This document shows, piece by piece, positions 52,411 to 60,907 of a stretch of DNA of 64,000 bases. The stretch comes from Aeromonas dhakensis (lineage in GTDB: Bacteria > Pseudomonadota > Gammaproteobacteria > Enterobacterales > Aeromonadaceae), in contig NZ_CDBH01000061.1 of assembly GCF_000820305.1 (NCBI RefSeq), positions 254,797-318,796 of the forward strand. Direction: 5' to 3'. Every line of letters begins with the position of its first letter. Within the stretch, counting starts at the first letter, position 1. A program made the position numbers and the translations under genes. The notes under the pieces are model-generated. The model had not been told where the DNA came from, searched no databases, and saw nothing but the letters and a program-made list of their open reading frames with translations.

Positions 52411-53322
52411 ATGCCGCTACGCCTGCTCATCTGCTGCTGCCTGCTCTGCGCCCTGCCCGTTCAGGCGCTGACCATCGCCATGGTGCTGTGGCGCGGCGAA
52501 ACGGACGCCGAGCGCGGCTTTCGCGACGAGCTCAACCGGCTCGGTCATCACCCCACCTTCGTCACCTTCAACGCCAATCAGGACAGAACCGCGCTGGCCA
52601 CCCTGCTGCGCCAGCAGCTGCTGCCCTCCCTCGCCGACTACGACTACATCTACTGCTTCGGCACCACCGCCACGGCCATGGTCAAGAGCCTGGTGGGCAA
52701 CCGCAAGCCGCTGATTTTCAGCATAGTGTCCGACCCCGTCGGGGCCGGCTTCCTGTCCGACGACAAGACGGAAAACCGGATGGTGGCCGGCACCAGCAAC
52801 ATGGTGCCGATGGCGCTGCAGCTCGCCAACGCCCGCCGCTATCTGCCCGCCAGCAAGGGGCTGCTGCTGCCGTTCAACCCGCGCGAGCAAAACACCCTGC
52901 TGACCGGCGAGATGCTGCTGCGCGAGGCCCGGCGCTACCAGTGGGAACTCACCACCTGGCGCATCGCACCGGACAAGCGGCGACTGGCCAACGAGCTCAA
53001 GCGGCTGCAGCGCGACGCCAAAGAGAGCATCGTGTTTCTCGCCGCCGACAGCTACCTGCTCTCCATCGCCCCCGAGCTGCTGGCCGCCCTCAACGAGGCT
53101 GGCATCCCCACCATCTGCAGCGCCGAGCTCTATGTGGAGCACGGCTGCACCATCGGCACCATCAGCAGCTATCAGGCCCTCGGCCGGATGGCGGCCAACA
53201 TCATCCACCGCAACCTGCAGGGCACCCCGCTGCAGGATATCCCGCTGCAGACCGACCCGGCGCCGCGGCTGGTGCTGGGCAAGCAGCTGGCCGGGATCGC
53301 CCCCGCCGCCGCCGACCACTGA
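52411..53322 (+). CDS. Solitary ABC substrate-binding protein (COG2984 type)
   Basis: A 303-residue periplasmic protein. The signal is MPLRLLICCCLLCALPVQA. The mature part LTIAMVLWRGETDAERGFRDELNRLG, YIYCFGTTATAMVKSLVGNRKPLIFSIVSDPVGAGFL, and GTISSYQALGRMAANIIHRNLQG matches the COG2984 binding proteins often linked to tryptophan-like or unknown ligands. No permease or ATPase gene is adjacent, so it may serve a sensor or a distant transporter. GAGGAG precedes the ATG. Confidence 0.87.
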   Translation: MPLRLLICCCLLCALPVQALTIAMVLWRGETDAERGFRDELNRLGHHPTFVTFNANQDRTALATLLRQQLLPSLADYDYIYCFGTTATAMVKSLVGNRKPLIFSIVSDPVGAGFLSDDKTENRMVAGTSNMVPMALQLANARRYLPASKGLLLPFNPREQNTLLTGEMLLREARRYQWELTTWRIAPDKRRLANELKRLQRDAKESIVFLAADSYLLSIAPELLAALNEAGIPTICSAELYVEHGCTIGTISSYQALGRMAANIIHRNLQGTPLQDIPLQTDPAPRLVLGKQLAGIAPAAADH

Positions 53323-53437
53323 GCCCCTCATCCCCCTTCTTCTCTCCTCCCGTTACCTTGCCGACAGGGCCCCCTGCCGGCAGGGCGAGTCATCCGATAC
53401 CCAGCCCCATCGTCAAAACATGTTTCTATTGCACAGC

Positions 53438-53458
53438 TAATGAAAATCAATATCATTA
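53438..53458 (+). promoter_or_regulatory. Fur box before the siderophore receptor
   Basis: Two inverted arms, TAATGA and TCATTA, flank AAATCAATA, giving a symmetric Fur-type operator 92 bases before the receptor start. Fits repression by iron. Confidence 0.82.
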
Positions 53459-53549
53459 GCATCCTCTCAAATGAGAGAGAACAAAATAATTACAAATAAA
53501 TCAATAAGTTCAGACCATCAGGTCGCTTCTTCAAGAGTCAACACGCAAC

Positions 53550-55592
53550 ATGCACACACCTCACCACCCGCGCACTCTGCTGAGTGTCGCCCTGCTGGCC
53601 CTGAGCGCCGGCGCGCACGCCGAAGACGAGACCATGACAGTGGTCGGCAAACGCAGCCAACATGAAGAGGTCGCCACTGCGACCCGTACCAACACCCCGG
53701 CCAAGTTGGTGCCGCAGGCCATCGACAGCGTCAAGGCGAGCGAGCTGACCGCCTTCGGCCAGCCCACCCTGAGCGAGGCCCTGACCGGCATCCCCGGCGT
53801 CAACGCCAGCGGTGACACCCGCTTCGATGGGGTCAACATCCGCGGCTTCAGCGCCAGCAACGACTTCTATCTGGACGGTTTTCGCGACGACATGCAGTAC
53901 ACCCGCGACCTTGGCAACACCGAGCGGGTCGAAGTGCTCAAGGGGCCGGCGGCGGTGCTCTACGGCCGTGGCAGCACAGGCGGCATCGTCAACCGGGTCA
54001 GCAAGAAGCCGCAGAAAGGGCTGGAGTCCAGCGTCAGCGCCCAGGTCGGCAGCTTCGACAGCCGCCGACTGGCTGCCGATCTCAACGGCGAAGCGGGTGA
54101 GCAGGTGCAGGTGCGCCTCAACCTGGCTCAGGAAGACAAGGAGAGCTTTCGCAACGGCGTGACCAGCAAACGCACCCTGCTGGCCCCCTCCGTCAACTGG
54201 GAGATCAACGACAAGCTGAACTGGCTGCTGCAGTACGAGCGCAACGAGCACGACCGCACCCCGGATCGCGGCATCCCCGGCGTCAACGGTCGCCCGGCCG
54301 ACGTGCCGAAGGAGTATGTCTACAGCGATACCCGCCGCGACTTCATCGACGATGTGGCCCAGTCCACCCGCTCGCGCCTCAGCTGGGACATCAACGATCA
54401 GTGGCAACTGCGCCAGCAGCTGGGCTACACCAGCCTCGACAGCCAGTTCGACAACACCTATGTCACCAGCGTCAAGGGTGACAAGGTGACCCGCGCCCGC
54501 TGGCAACAGGATCTCAAGGCCAGCAGCCTGATCAGCAACACCGAGGTCGAAGGCCAGCTGCAGACCGGCCCCGTCGAGCACCGCCTGCTGGTGGGCTTCG
54601 AGCAGAACTGGCAGGAGCGCACCCCCAAGCTCTACCAGAACGCCACCGCGATCCCGGCCGGCAACCTCTATGATCCGGGCTCCCTGCCCACCTACGACGG
54701 CGCCATGAAGCTCTCCAGCGACGCCAACCACAAGGTGCGCGGCTATGGCCTCTATGTGCAGGATCAGCTCAGCCTGGGCGACTGGCACCTGCTGGCGGGT
54801 CTGCGCCGCGACGACTTCACCGTCACCAGCCGCCGCAACGACCTCAACAAGGAGGAGACCGTCTCGGTCACCAGCCTGAGCCCGCGCCTGGGCCTGGTGT
54901 GGAACCCGATCGAGGAGCACGCCTTCTACGCCTCCTACAGCAAGACCTTCACCCCGGTGGGCGGCGAGCTTATCGGCATCACCCCGGGCGACAAGAACAA
55001 CAACCTGGATCCCCAACACACCCGGCTGTACGAGGGCGGCGTGAAGAGCGACTGGCTGGATGGCCGCCTGGCGACCACCCTCTCCCTCTACCGGCTGGAG
55101 ATGTACAACAAGCGCAGCAAGGATCCGCTGGATCCCACCAAGGTGATCCTCACCGGCCTGCAGCGCACCGAGGGGATCGAGCTGAGCGCCCGCGCCCAGC
55201 TGACCGACGAGCTCTACCTGCGCGGCGGCATCGCCATCCAGGATGCCGAGCAGGTCAAGGCGGACGCCGATCTGCAAGGCAAGCGGCCGATGAACGTCTC
55301 TCGCCAGAACGGCGAGCTGTTCGCCGGCTATCAGAGCGGCAAGCAGGGCTGGTTCGGCGAGACCGGGGTGACCGCGGTGGGCGATCGCTTCGCCGACAAC
55401 GCCAACACCACCACCCTGCCCGGTTACGCCCGCTTCGACGCCCGTGCCGGCTACCGCTGGCAGCAGTGGGAAGCCCAGCTGAGCGTGGAGAACCTGACCG
55501 ATCACGACTACTTCGTCAGCGCCACCAGCGCCTCCCAGATCATGCCGGGCACACCCCGTCAGCTGCATCTGAGCGCCGCCTACCGCTTCTGA
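53550..55592 (+). CDS. TonB-dependent siderophore receptor, Fiu-like
   Basis: Outer-membrane ferric-siderophore receptor of 680 residues. The signal MHTPHHPRTLLSVALLALSAGAHA is followed by the TonB box ETMTVVGKR. The plug holds LSEALTGIPGVNASGDTRFDGVNIRGFSASNDFYLDGFRDD and VEVLKGPAAVLYGRGSTGGIVNRVSKKP, which matches the COG4774 catecholate group (Fiu). The barrel ends LHLSAAYRF. Exact siderophore unknown. Only a weak AAGAG precedes the ATG. Fur-controlled; linked to the PepSY gene downstream. Confidence 0.92.
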   Translation: MHTPHHPRTLLSVALLALSAGAHAEDETMTVVGKRSQHEEVATATRTNTPAKLVPQAIDSVKASELTAFGQPTLSEALTGIPGVNASGDTRFDGVNIRGFSASNDFYLDGFRDDMQYTRDLGNTERVEVLKGPAAVLYGRGSTGGIVNRVSKKPQKGLESSVSAQVGSFDSRRLAADLNGEAGEQVQVRLNLAQEDKESFRNGVTSKRTLLAPSVNWEINDKLNWLLQYERNEHDRTPDRGIPGVNGRPADVPKEYVYSDTRRDFIDDVAQSTRSRLSWDINDQWQLRQQLGYTSLDSQFDNTYVTSVKGDKVTRARWQQDLKASSLISNTEVEGQLQTGPVEHRLLVGFEQNWQERTPKLYQNATAIPAGNLYDPGSLPTYDGAMKLSSDANHKVRGYGLYVQDQLSLGDWHLLAGLRRDDFTVTSRRNDLNKEETVSVTSLSPRLGLVWNPIEEHAFYASYSKTFTPVGGELIGITPGDKNNNLDPQHTRLYEGGVKSDWLDGRLATTLSLYRLEMYNKRSKDPLDPTKVILTGLQRTEGIELSARAQLTDELYLRGGIAIQDAEQVKADADLQGKRPMNVSRQNGELFAGYQSGKQGWFGETGVTAVGDRFADNANTTTLPGYARFDARAGYRWQQWEAQLSVENLTDHDYFVSATSASQIMPGTPRQLHLSAAYRF

Positions 55593-55614
55593 TCCCTCCC
55601 TTTTCCCGATCCCT

Positions 55615-55642
55615 CTGGCCAGCTCCTGCTGGCCAGATTTTT
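55615..55642 (+). terminator. Terminator/attenuator between receptor and PepSY gene
   Basis: CTGGCCAG, CTCCTG loop, CTGGCCAG then ATTTTTAT, ending at the PepSY ATG. It would reduce expression of the PepSY gene relative to the receptor and may mask its ribosome site. Confidence 0.75.
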
Positions 55643-56278
55643 ATGAAGCACCGAGCAATGAGACGCAGAAAACTCCCCCTGCACAACAACAAGTGGGTGC
55701 GCCGCATCCACGCCTGGGCCGGCTTTGCCACCCTCACCCTGATGCTGCTCTACGGCCTCACCGGCCTCTGGCTGCAACACAGGGCCGTGCTGCCGCTGCC
55801 CGGCCCCCATACCGAGAAATCCAGTGAAGAGATAGTACTGAGCGCGCCGCTGACCAGCCCGGATGAGCTGAAAAGCCTGCTGCAACAACGCTATCCAGCA
55901 GGGTTCGAGGAGGGGCGCGTCCAGCTCAGCCCGCCCCAGACCCTGCCCACCCCCGACGGCCCGCTCACCCTGCCGGCCCGCTGGGAGATGCGCGGCGTCA
56001 TCCTGAGCGAAAGCGTGGCCGCCAGCTATGTGGAAGGCACCCTGCTGGTGCGCACCGAACTGCAACAGGCCAACTTCGCCGCCAGCCTCAACCGGCTGCA
56101 CCGTGGCATGGGCACCGGCCTGCCGTGGCAGCTGGTGGGGGATCTGGCGGCGCTGGCCATGCTGCTGCTGGCCCTCACCAGCCTGCTGATGTGGAACAAG
56201 CTGCATGGCCCGGCCGCGCGCGGCATCGCCCTGCTGCTGCTGGGCGCCCTGGTCACCGTGCTGGTGGCCCTGCTCTAG
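55643..56278 (+). CDS. PepSY-associated membrane protein
   Basis: A 211-residue protein. NNKWVRRIHAWAGFATLTLMLLYGLTGLWLQH is the first PepSY-TM helix, with His in the RIHAWAG motif. A periplasmic domain (75-150) is followed by LNRLHRGMGTGLPWQLVGDLAALAMLLLALTSLLMW and a last hydrophobic helix. Such proteins often sit beside siderophore receptors and may help ferric reduction. ATG 55643 lies right after the hairpin; ATG 55658 is the alternative. No good ribosome site for either. Confidence 0.85.
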   Translation: MKHRAMRRRKLPLHNNKWVRRIHAWAGFATLTLMLLYGLTGLWLQHRAVLPLPGPHTEKSSEEIVLSAPLTSPDELKSLLQQRYPAGFEEGRVQLSPPQTLPTPDGPLTLPARWEMRGVILSESVAASYVEGTLLVRTELQQANFAASLNRLHRGMGTGLPWQLVGDLAALAMLLLALTSLLMWNKLHGPAARGIALLLLGALVTVLVALL

Positions 56279-56454
56279 GGCGTTTACCGACGACAAAACG
56301 GGATCGGCCTCTCGGCGGCGGTAACCTTGCCTGCACCTCGGGTAACAAAGGGTAACCGGCCGCCGATGGGGTTCACAGTTGCCGGCCTGGCGGCTGGATG
56401 GGGGCCGCCCGCAGCTGCTAGGGTGCGCCCTCAATCCCAGCGGCAAGAGGCAGC

Positions 56455-57492
56455 ATGCGCATCTCCAGCATCGAATGCGGACGGGTAGTGGCCATCCTGG
56501 CGGTGATGACCATTCACCTCTCCCCCTTCAGCAATCCCTTCGATCCCACCCTGTGGGACGGCACGCCCTACCCCCTGCTCGGGGCCATCATCAACCAGCT
56601 CTGCCGCTTCGCGGTACCGCTGTTCTTCCTCTGCGCCGGCTACTTTCTGCAACCCGCCCTCGCCGCAGGCCGCCCCCTGACGGTGGCGCTGCGCTACTGC
56701 CGCCCCCTGCTGGGGCTCTGGCTGGCGTGGAGCCTGCTCTACCTGCTGATCCCCTTCAACCCGCTCGCGGCGGTGAGCGAGGGCTACCTGCCAGCCATGG
56801 CAGGCCAGTGGCAGATGCAGCTGGGGGATCCGCTCAACGTCTGGTGGGTGGGCGGCATGATCCACCTCTGGTTCCTGCCCGCCCTGATGCTGGCGGTGCT
56901 GATCCTGGCGCTCTGCCAGCAGGCCCGTCTACCCCGGCTGGCCCTGCTGCTGGGCGTCCTGCTCTACGGGCTGGCCCTGCTCGGTGGCTCCTATGGCCCA
57001 CCGCTGCTGGGGGGCGAGTGGGCCCTGCTGACCCGCAACGGCCCCTTCTTCTCACTGCTGTTCGTGGCCCTCGGCGCCGAGCTGCGCCTGCGCGTCTGGC
57101 AGCCGGACGCCAGGCGCTGCACCCTGCTGATGGCGGCCGGGATGGGGCTCTACGCCCTGGAGGCCGCAGGCCTGCTGCACCTGGCCGCCGTGCCCCTCAA
57201 TCGCCACGACTTCCTGCTGGGTTCGCTCCCCTGGGCGCTGGGACTGTTCGGCCTGCTGCTGGCCAACCCCGGCTGGGGCCGGGGCAGCTGGCTCGAGCGC
57301 CAGGCCCCCAAGGTGCTGGGTCTCTATTGTCTGCACATGATGCTGGTGGCGTGGCTGATGATCTTCGGCCCCCAGGGCAAGCTGGTGTGGTGGGAGCTGC
57401 TGAAGGTGCCGGCGCTGCTGGCGCTCTCCCTGCTCGGCTATCGGCTGTTGGCGGCGCTCCCGGTCAGTCGCCGGCTGCTGCGGGCCCGCTGA
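56455..57492 (+). CDS. Acyltransferase 3 family membrane protein
   Basis: A 345-residue protein with about ten membrane helices. RISSIECGRVVAILAVMTIHLSPFS at the start carries the family Arg and the catalytic-region His. FAVPLFFLCAGYFL, HLWFLPALMLAVLIL and GLYCLHMMLVAWLMIF follow. Members O-acylate surface sugars or lipids; the acceptor cannot be read here. GAGG precedes the ATG. Stands alone, 177 bases after the PepSY gene. Confidence 0.87.
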   Translation: MRISSIECGRVVAILAVMTIHLSPFSNPFDPTLWDGTPYPLLGAIINQLCRFAVPLFFLCAGYFLQPALAAGRPLTVALRYCRPLLGLWLAWSLLYLLIPFNPLAAVSEGYLPAMAGQWQMQLGDPLNVWWVGGMIHLWFLPALMLAVLILALCQQARLPRLALLLGVLLYGLALLGGSYGPPLLGGEWALLTRNGPFFSLLFVALGAELRLRVWQPDARRCTLLMAAGMGLYALEAAGLLHLAAVPLNRHDFLLGSLPWALGLFGLLLANPGWGRGSWLERQAPKVLGLYCLHMMLVAWLMIFGPQGKLVWWELLKVPALLALSLLGYRLLAALPVSRRLLRAR

Positions 57493-57620
57493 GGGGAATA
57501 GAGGATGGGAGGGAGGCAGATCCCTCCCTACTCGAGGCTGAATGATGGGTTCAATTTTTATTCATCGCGGATAGATAAACTCCGGGACTCCTTAAACGCG
57601 AACCCAGGAGTCATCATCCC

Positions 57621-58193
57621 ATGACGTTGTTCACCAAGACCCTGTTTACCAAGCAAGCCGGCCTTGTCCTCGTTCTGCTCGCCGCCAGCGGCTCCCTCAG
57701 CGCCGCCGAAATCGCCAACAACAACATCACCGAAGCCGAGATCAAGGCCGCCCAGGATGCCTGGGGCAAGGCCCTGATCCAGATCAGCGACGACTACCGC
57801 AGCGGCGGCATCGACAAGGCCAGAGCCACCGCCGGCGCCGTGCTCGACAGCGCCTACGGCTACGCTCAGGGGCCGGTACTGTTCAAGCCAACCCTGGCCG
57901 GCGGCGAGCAGACCTTTCGCATCAACCGGGAGGGGGCGCTGGCCTACTTCGTCGGCAACAACAAGGCCTATCCCGCCGACAGCGGCTTCGCCCTCAAGAA
58001 CTGGCAGAGCTACGACTACAGCAATGCCGCCGTCTACATCAACGGCGACATGGCCCTCACCATGGGCAAGGTGCACCTGACCGACCGAGACAACAAGCAG
58101 ACCACGGTCGACAAGACCTGGGGCTTCAAGAAGGGGGACGACGGCAAGGTGCGCATCGTGCTGCACCACTCCTCCCTCCCCTACGCCGGCTAA
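57621..58193 (+). CDS. Exported NTF2/SnoaL-like protein of unknown function
   Basis: A 190-residue protein with signal peptide KQAGLVLVLLAASGSLSAA. The mature part begins EIANNNITEAEIKAAQDAWGKALIQISDDYRSGGIDKARATAGAVLD, then a beta-rich cone (GPVLFKPTLAGGEQTFR, FVGNNKAYPADSGFALKNWQSYDYSNAAVYINGDMALTMGKVHLTD, KTWGFKKGDDGKVRIVLHHSSLP). This matches periplasmic SnoaL-like proteins, sometimes misnamed phosphoribosyl-AMP cyclohydrolase. No catalytic set is evident. AGGAG lies 10 bases before the ATG; a terminator follows. Confidence 0.78.
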   Translation: MTLFTKTLFTKQAGLVLVLLAASGSLSAAEIANNNITEAEIKAAQDAWGKALIQISDDYRSGGIDKARATAGAVLDSAYGYAQGPVLFKPTLAGGEQTFRINREGALAYFVGNNKAYPADSGFALKNWQSYDYSNAAVYINGDMALTMGKVHLTDRDNKQTTVDKTWGFKKGDDGKVRIVLHHSSLPYAG

Positions 58194-58200
58194 CGGCAAC

Positions 58201-58225
58201 AGGCGGCCTGCGGGTCGCCTTTTTT
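58201..58225 (+). terminator. Terminator after the NTF2-like gene
   Basis: AGGCGGCC, TGCG loop, GGTCGCCT (one G-T pair), then TTTTT. Confidence 0.82.
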
Positions 58226-58318
58226 GTTACGAGGGCTCCACTTTTGCCCGCTGGCGGGTGACGGCAGAGCCTGTGCTGCTACCATGCCCCTCTTTTGACG
58301 AATCCAGACGAGACACTC

Positions 58319-58753
58319 ATGCAGATACGCCCCTTCACCCCGGCCGACACCGAGGCCGTCCTCGCCATCTGGCTGGAGGCCTCCCTGCAGGCCCACCACT
58401 TCATCGAGCCCGCTTACTGGCACGCCAACCTGGCGCCGATGCGGGAGATCTATCTGCCCGCCGCCGACAGCCAGCTGATCTGTCGGGATCGGCAGGTACT
58501 GGGCTTCTACTCCCTGCACGAGGGATCCCTGGCCGCCCTCTTCGTGGCCCCCGCGCAGCAAGGGAAAGGGTTGGGCAAGGCCCTGCTCGAGCACGCCAAG
58601 GGGCAGTTGCCGACCCTGCGGCTGCAGGTCTATCAGCAGAACCGGACCGCGTGCGACTTCTATCGCGCGCAAGGATTTCAGGTGGCGGCCGACGCCGTGG
58701 ATCCCCACACCGGCTGCGCCGAGTGGGTAATGGTCTGGCCGGCGCAGGCTTAA
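58319..58753 (+). CDS. GNAT acetyltransferase, YjaB-like
   Basis: A 144-residue acetyltransferase. IRPFTPADTEAVLAIWLEASLQAHHFIEPAYW, LAALFVAPAQQGKGLGKALLEHAK (motif A with the GKGLGK pyrophosphate loop) and CDFYRAQGFQVAADAVDPHTG match E. coli YjaB. ATG 58319 aligns with the usual start; only a weak GAG precedes it. Its last four bases overlap the convergent HxlR stop. Substrate unknown. Confidence 0.86.
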   Translation: MQIRPFTPADTEAVLAIWLEASLQAHHFIEPAYWHANLAPMREIYLPAADSQLICRDRQVLGFYSLHEGSLAALFVAPAQQGKGLGKALLEHAKGQLPTLRLQVYQQNRTACDFYRAQGFQVAADAVDPHTGCAEWVMVWPAQA

Positions 58754-59115
58754 CGGCGCTTGGCGGGATGGGGCTCCTCGCGGGCCGCCTCCGCTTCACT
58801 CAGCGCCAGCAGATCGCCGTGGCTCAGCGCGAAGTCGTGCATCTGCTGGAGCAGGGGGGTCAAGGCGACCCCGAGCGGGCTCAGGCTGTACTCCACCCGG
58901 GGCGGCACGTCCGGGTAGAGGGTGCGGATGATGACGCCGTCGCTCTCCAGCTCCTTGAGCTGGGCGGTGAGCACCTTCTGGCTCACCTCGGGCAGGCTGC
59001 GACGCAGGTCGCCAAAGCGCAGGGTCTGCGCGCACAGATGAAACAGGATGGCCGGTTTCCATTTGCCGGCCAGCAGGCGCAGCACCCGATAGGCGGGACA
59101 GGGCAATGAGGACAA
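58750..59115 (-). CDS. HxlR-family transcriptional regulator
   Basis: A 121-residue winged-helix regulator. CPAYRVLRLLAGKWKPAILFHLCAQTLRFGDLRRSLPEVSQKVLTAQLKELESDGVIIRTLYPDVPPRVEYSLSPLG is the full HxlR domain, with the conserved Cys near residue 6, a possible thiol or aldehyde sensor as in HypR/YodB types. The start is not sure: TTG 59115 gives the right length but has no clear ribosome site. Divergent from ydhR with a palindrome between. Confidence 0.87.
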   Translation of the reverse strand: MSSLPCPAYRVLRLLAGKWKPAILFHLCAQTLRFGDLRRSLPEVSQKVLTAQLKELESDGVIIRTLYPDVPPRVEYSLSPLGVALTPLLQQMHDFALSHGDLLALSEAEAAREEPHPAKRR

Positions 59116-59132
59116 GGGATGGCTCGCGAGTG

Positions 59133-59148
59133 GTTACTTTGCGGTAAC
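59133..59148. promoter_or_regulatory. Palindrome between HxlR and ydhR genes, likely operator
   Basis: GTTAC-TTTGCG-GTAAC is a 5-6-5 inverted repeat 18 bases before the HxlR start and 89 before ydhR. HxlR proteins bind such symmetric sites near their own promoters, so it is a good candidate for controlling both genes. Confidence 0.6.
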
Positions 59149-59236
59149 TATGCCACGAAAATGTGCCTTCTTGCAGCCAAGATGCCGGCTTCCTATGATG
59201 CGGACTCCGTCAATCAACACCCACGAGAGGTGCACC

Positions 59237-59542
59237 ATGCCCAGCCTGCTGCAGATCCATTTCAACTTCCCCGCCGAGCTGATGGGGCCGGCCCTCACGA
59301 GCGCGGCCATGCCGCTGGCCGAGTCCATCACCAGGGAGCCGGGCTTCATCTCCAAGATCTGGACCGAAAACCCGCGCACCGGCGAGGCGGGCGGCATCTA
59401 TCTGTTCGAGGATGAGGCGAGCGCCCTCGCCTACGCCACCATGCACGAGCAGCGGGTGCTCGCCATGGGCGCCAGCGCGGTGCAGTTCAAGCTGTTCGAC
59501 GTCAACGAGCCCCTCAGCCGCCTCACCCGCGGTCTGCAGTGA
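59237..59542 (+). CDS. ydhR: Putative mono-oxygenase YdhR
   Basis: A 101-residue ferredoxin-like alpha/beta-barrel protein. MPSLLQIHFNFPAELM, PLAESITREPGFISKIWTENPRTGEAGGIYLFEDEASALAYATMH and FDVNEPLSRL match E. coli YdhR nearly residue for residue. YdhR is a putative ABM-type mono-oxygenase of unknown substrate. GAGAGG precedes ATG 59237. It overlaps the convergent GNAT gene by 20 bases. Probably the target of the adjacent HxlR regulator. Confidence 0.9.
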   Translation: MPSLLQIHFNFPAELMGPALTSAAMPLAESITREPGFISKIWTENPRTGEAGGIYLFEDEASALAYATMHEQRVLAMGASAVQFKLFDVNEPLSRLTRGLQ

Positions 59543-60068
59543 TCCCCTCGCCCAGCGCCAGGCGGTAGCAGCCATCCTGCTGCCAGACAAAGCCCAGCCG
59601 TTCAAACAACCGCTGGCTGGGCAGATTGTCCGGCTCGATATCCGCCAGCAGCGTGGCAAGGCCGAGCCGGCGGGCATAGGCAATCAGGGCCGTCAGCGCC
59701 TCTGCCATCCATCCCTCTCCCCAATGTCGGCGAGCCAGCATGCAGCCCACCTCTGCCTGGCGCAGACCGACCTCGTTTGCAAAGCTGTGCAGGCCGCAGG
59801 TGCCGATAAGGCGCTCGCTGTCGCGCGCCACCAGCCCCCACTCCAGCGACTCGCCGGCGGCCAGCAACCGCTCCACGCTCGCCAGCATCTGCGCCACGGT
59901 GGCGAGGGAGGGAAACGGCGGCTCGCCGACGAAACGCATGACCAGGGGATCCCCGTAGATGGCGAACAGATCGGCACTGTCTTTGGCATCAAACGCCCGC
60001 AGCAGCAAGCGCGGGGTCGACAGCGAGGGCAGTGCACGAGGCAGGGGCGGCAGGGCGCTGCGGTGCAT
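59523..60068 (-). CDS. GNAT acetyltransferase, RimJ/RimL type
   Basis: A 181-residue protein. LSTPRLLLRAFDAKDSADLFAIYGDPLVMRFVGEPPFP opens as in RimJ/RimL enzymes. WGLVARDSERLIGTCGLHSF, AEVGCMLARRHWGEGWMAEALTALIAYA and DNLPSQRLFERLGFVWQQDG complete the fold. ATG 60068 was selected since the upstream frame belongs to the next gene's complement. The stop overlaps the 3' end of ydhR. Follows the OM-protein gene by five bases on the same strand. Confidence 0.85.
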   Translation of the reverse strand: MHRSALPPLPRALPSLSTPRLLLRAFDAKDSADLFAIYGDPLVMRFVGEPPFPSLATVAQMLASVERLLAAGESLEWGLVARDSERLIGTCGLHSFANEVGLRQAEVGCMLARRHWGEGWMAEALTALIAYARRLGLATLLADIEPDNLPSQRLFERLGFVWQQDGCYRLALGEGITADRG

Positions 60069-60073
60069 GGTGC

Positions 60074-60694
60074 TCAAAAGCGCAGGGTCAGGCCGATATT
60101 GGCCTGCCACTGGGTCACCAGCTCGCCGCGCACCTTGAACACGCACTGATCCGGGTTGCAGAGAAACTCGCTGTTGTCGTTGACCAGGGCGCCATAACCG
60201 CGCACCTCGGCCCGCAGCGCCAGATGCTCGGTCAAGCGCGGCTGCACCCCGAGCGCCAGCGACATGGAGGGAGCGACGTCGCTGTCGTAGGCGGCGAAGC
60301 GGGTCGCCCCGATCCCGGCGCCGATATAGGGGGCCATCAGGTTGTCCGACAGGGTGAGCGCCCCGGCGAAGTGGAGGGTATCCACCGTCAACCGCTCCGG
60401 CTGATCGGGGGAGAGGTGGGTGGACTGATGGCTGTAGAGCAGCTCTATCATGCCGGGGTCGTCCACCTCCCTGCTGATGAACAGGCCCCAACTGCCGGAG
60501 CGCTCCCCCTGCAAGGACTCCAGCCGGGTGGCGACAGGCGTCGGTTGGGGGTCGTCATTGGCCTCGAAGTCGATGGCCGAGCTGTAACCGAAGAACGGCG
60601 TCACCTGCCAGCCGGGGGCGGCCTCCCCCTCTGCGCTCCAGGCCTGCCCCAGCGGCAACAACAGCCCCATCATCATGATCCCTGCTCGTTTCAT
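60074..60694 (-). CDS. Outer-membrane beta-barrel protein (OmpW/OmpA-like barrel)
   Basis: A 206-residue exported protein. The signal is MKRAGIMMMGLLLPLGQAWSA. The mature part has eight or so amphipathic strands (GWQVTPFFGYSSAIDF, SWGLFISREV, MIELLYSHQST, DTLHFAGALTLSDNLMAPYIGAGIGATRF, MSLALGVQPRLTEHLALRAEVRGYGALV) and ends WQANIGLTLRF with C-terminal Phe. One Cys pair (EFLCNPDQC) closes an extracellular loop. The GGAGGAG before ATG 60694 fixes the start. Function unknown; likely cotranscribed with the GNAT gene. Confidence 0.83.
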   Translation of the reverse strand: MKRAGIMMMGLLLPLGQAWSAEGEAAPGWQVTPFFGYSSAIDFEANDDPQPTPVATRLESLQGERSGSWGLFISREVDDPGMIELLYSHQSTHLSPDQPERLTVDTLHFAGALTLSDNLMAPYIGAGIGATRFAAYDSDVAPSMSLALGVQPRLTEHLALRAEVRGYGALVNDNSEFLCNPDQCVFKVRGELVTQWQANIGLTLRF

Positions 60695-60907
60695 CACGGC
60701 TCCTCCGTGCGCTGCACCAGTGCCCGTCAAGCATATCAGAGCCCCCTGGCCCCTATCCTAAACCCAGCCTGTATCGCGCCGTTTTCGCCGCAAGGATCAC
60801 ACTCGGCCGTCCCGCCCGTTATTCATCCTCGATTAACCTCTGCCCCGTATGCTGGCCGGCAGCCGGCTCATGGTGGGCCGGTGCCACTCACCAGAAGGAC
60901 ACAGGGA

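Noticed and set aside
53538..55568. 676-codon frame antisense to the siderophore receptor
   Set aside because: Fully opposite a receptor with complete motifs; composition is that of a shadow frame.
56338..56356. Short GGGTAACAAAGGGTAACC direct repeat before the acyltransferase gene as an operator
   Set aside because: Only one repeat pair, no symmetry and no known factor; may be chance.
57508..57532. Inverted repeat GGGAGGGA...TCCCTCCC as a terminator of the acyltransferase gene
   Set aside because: No run of T follows on the plus strand, so intrinsic termination is not supported.
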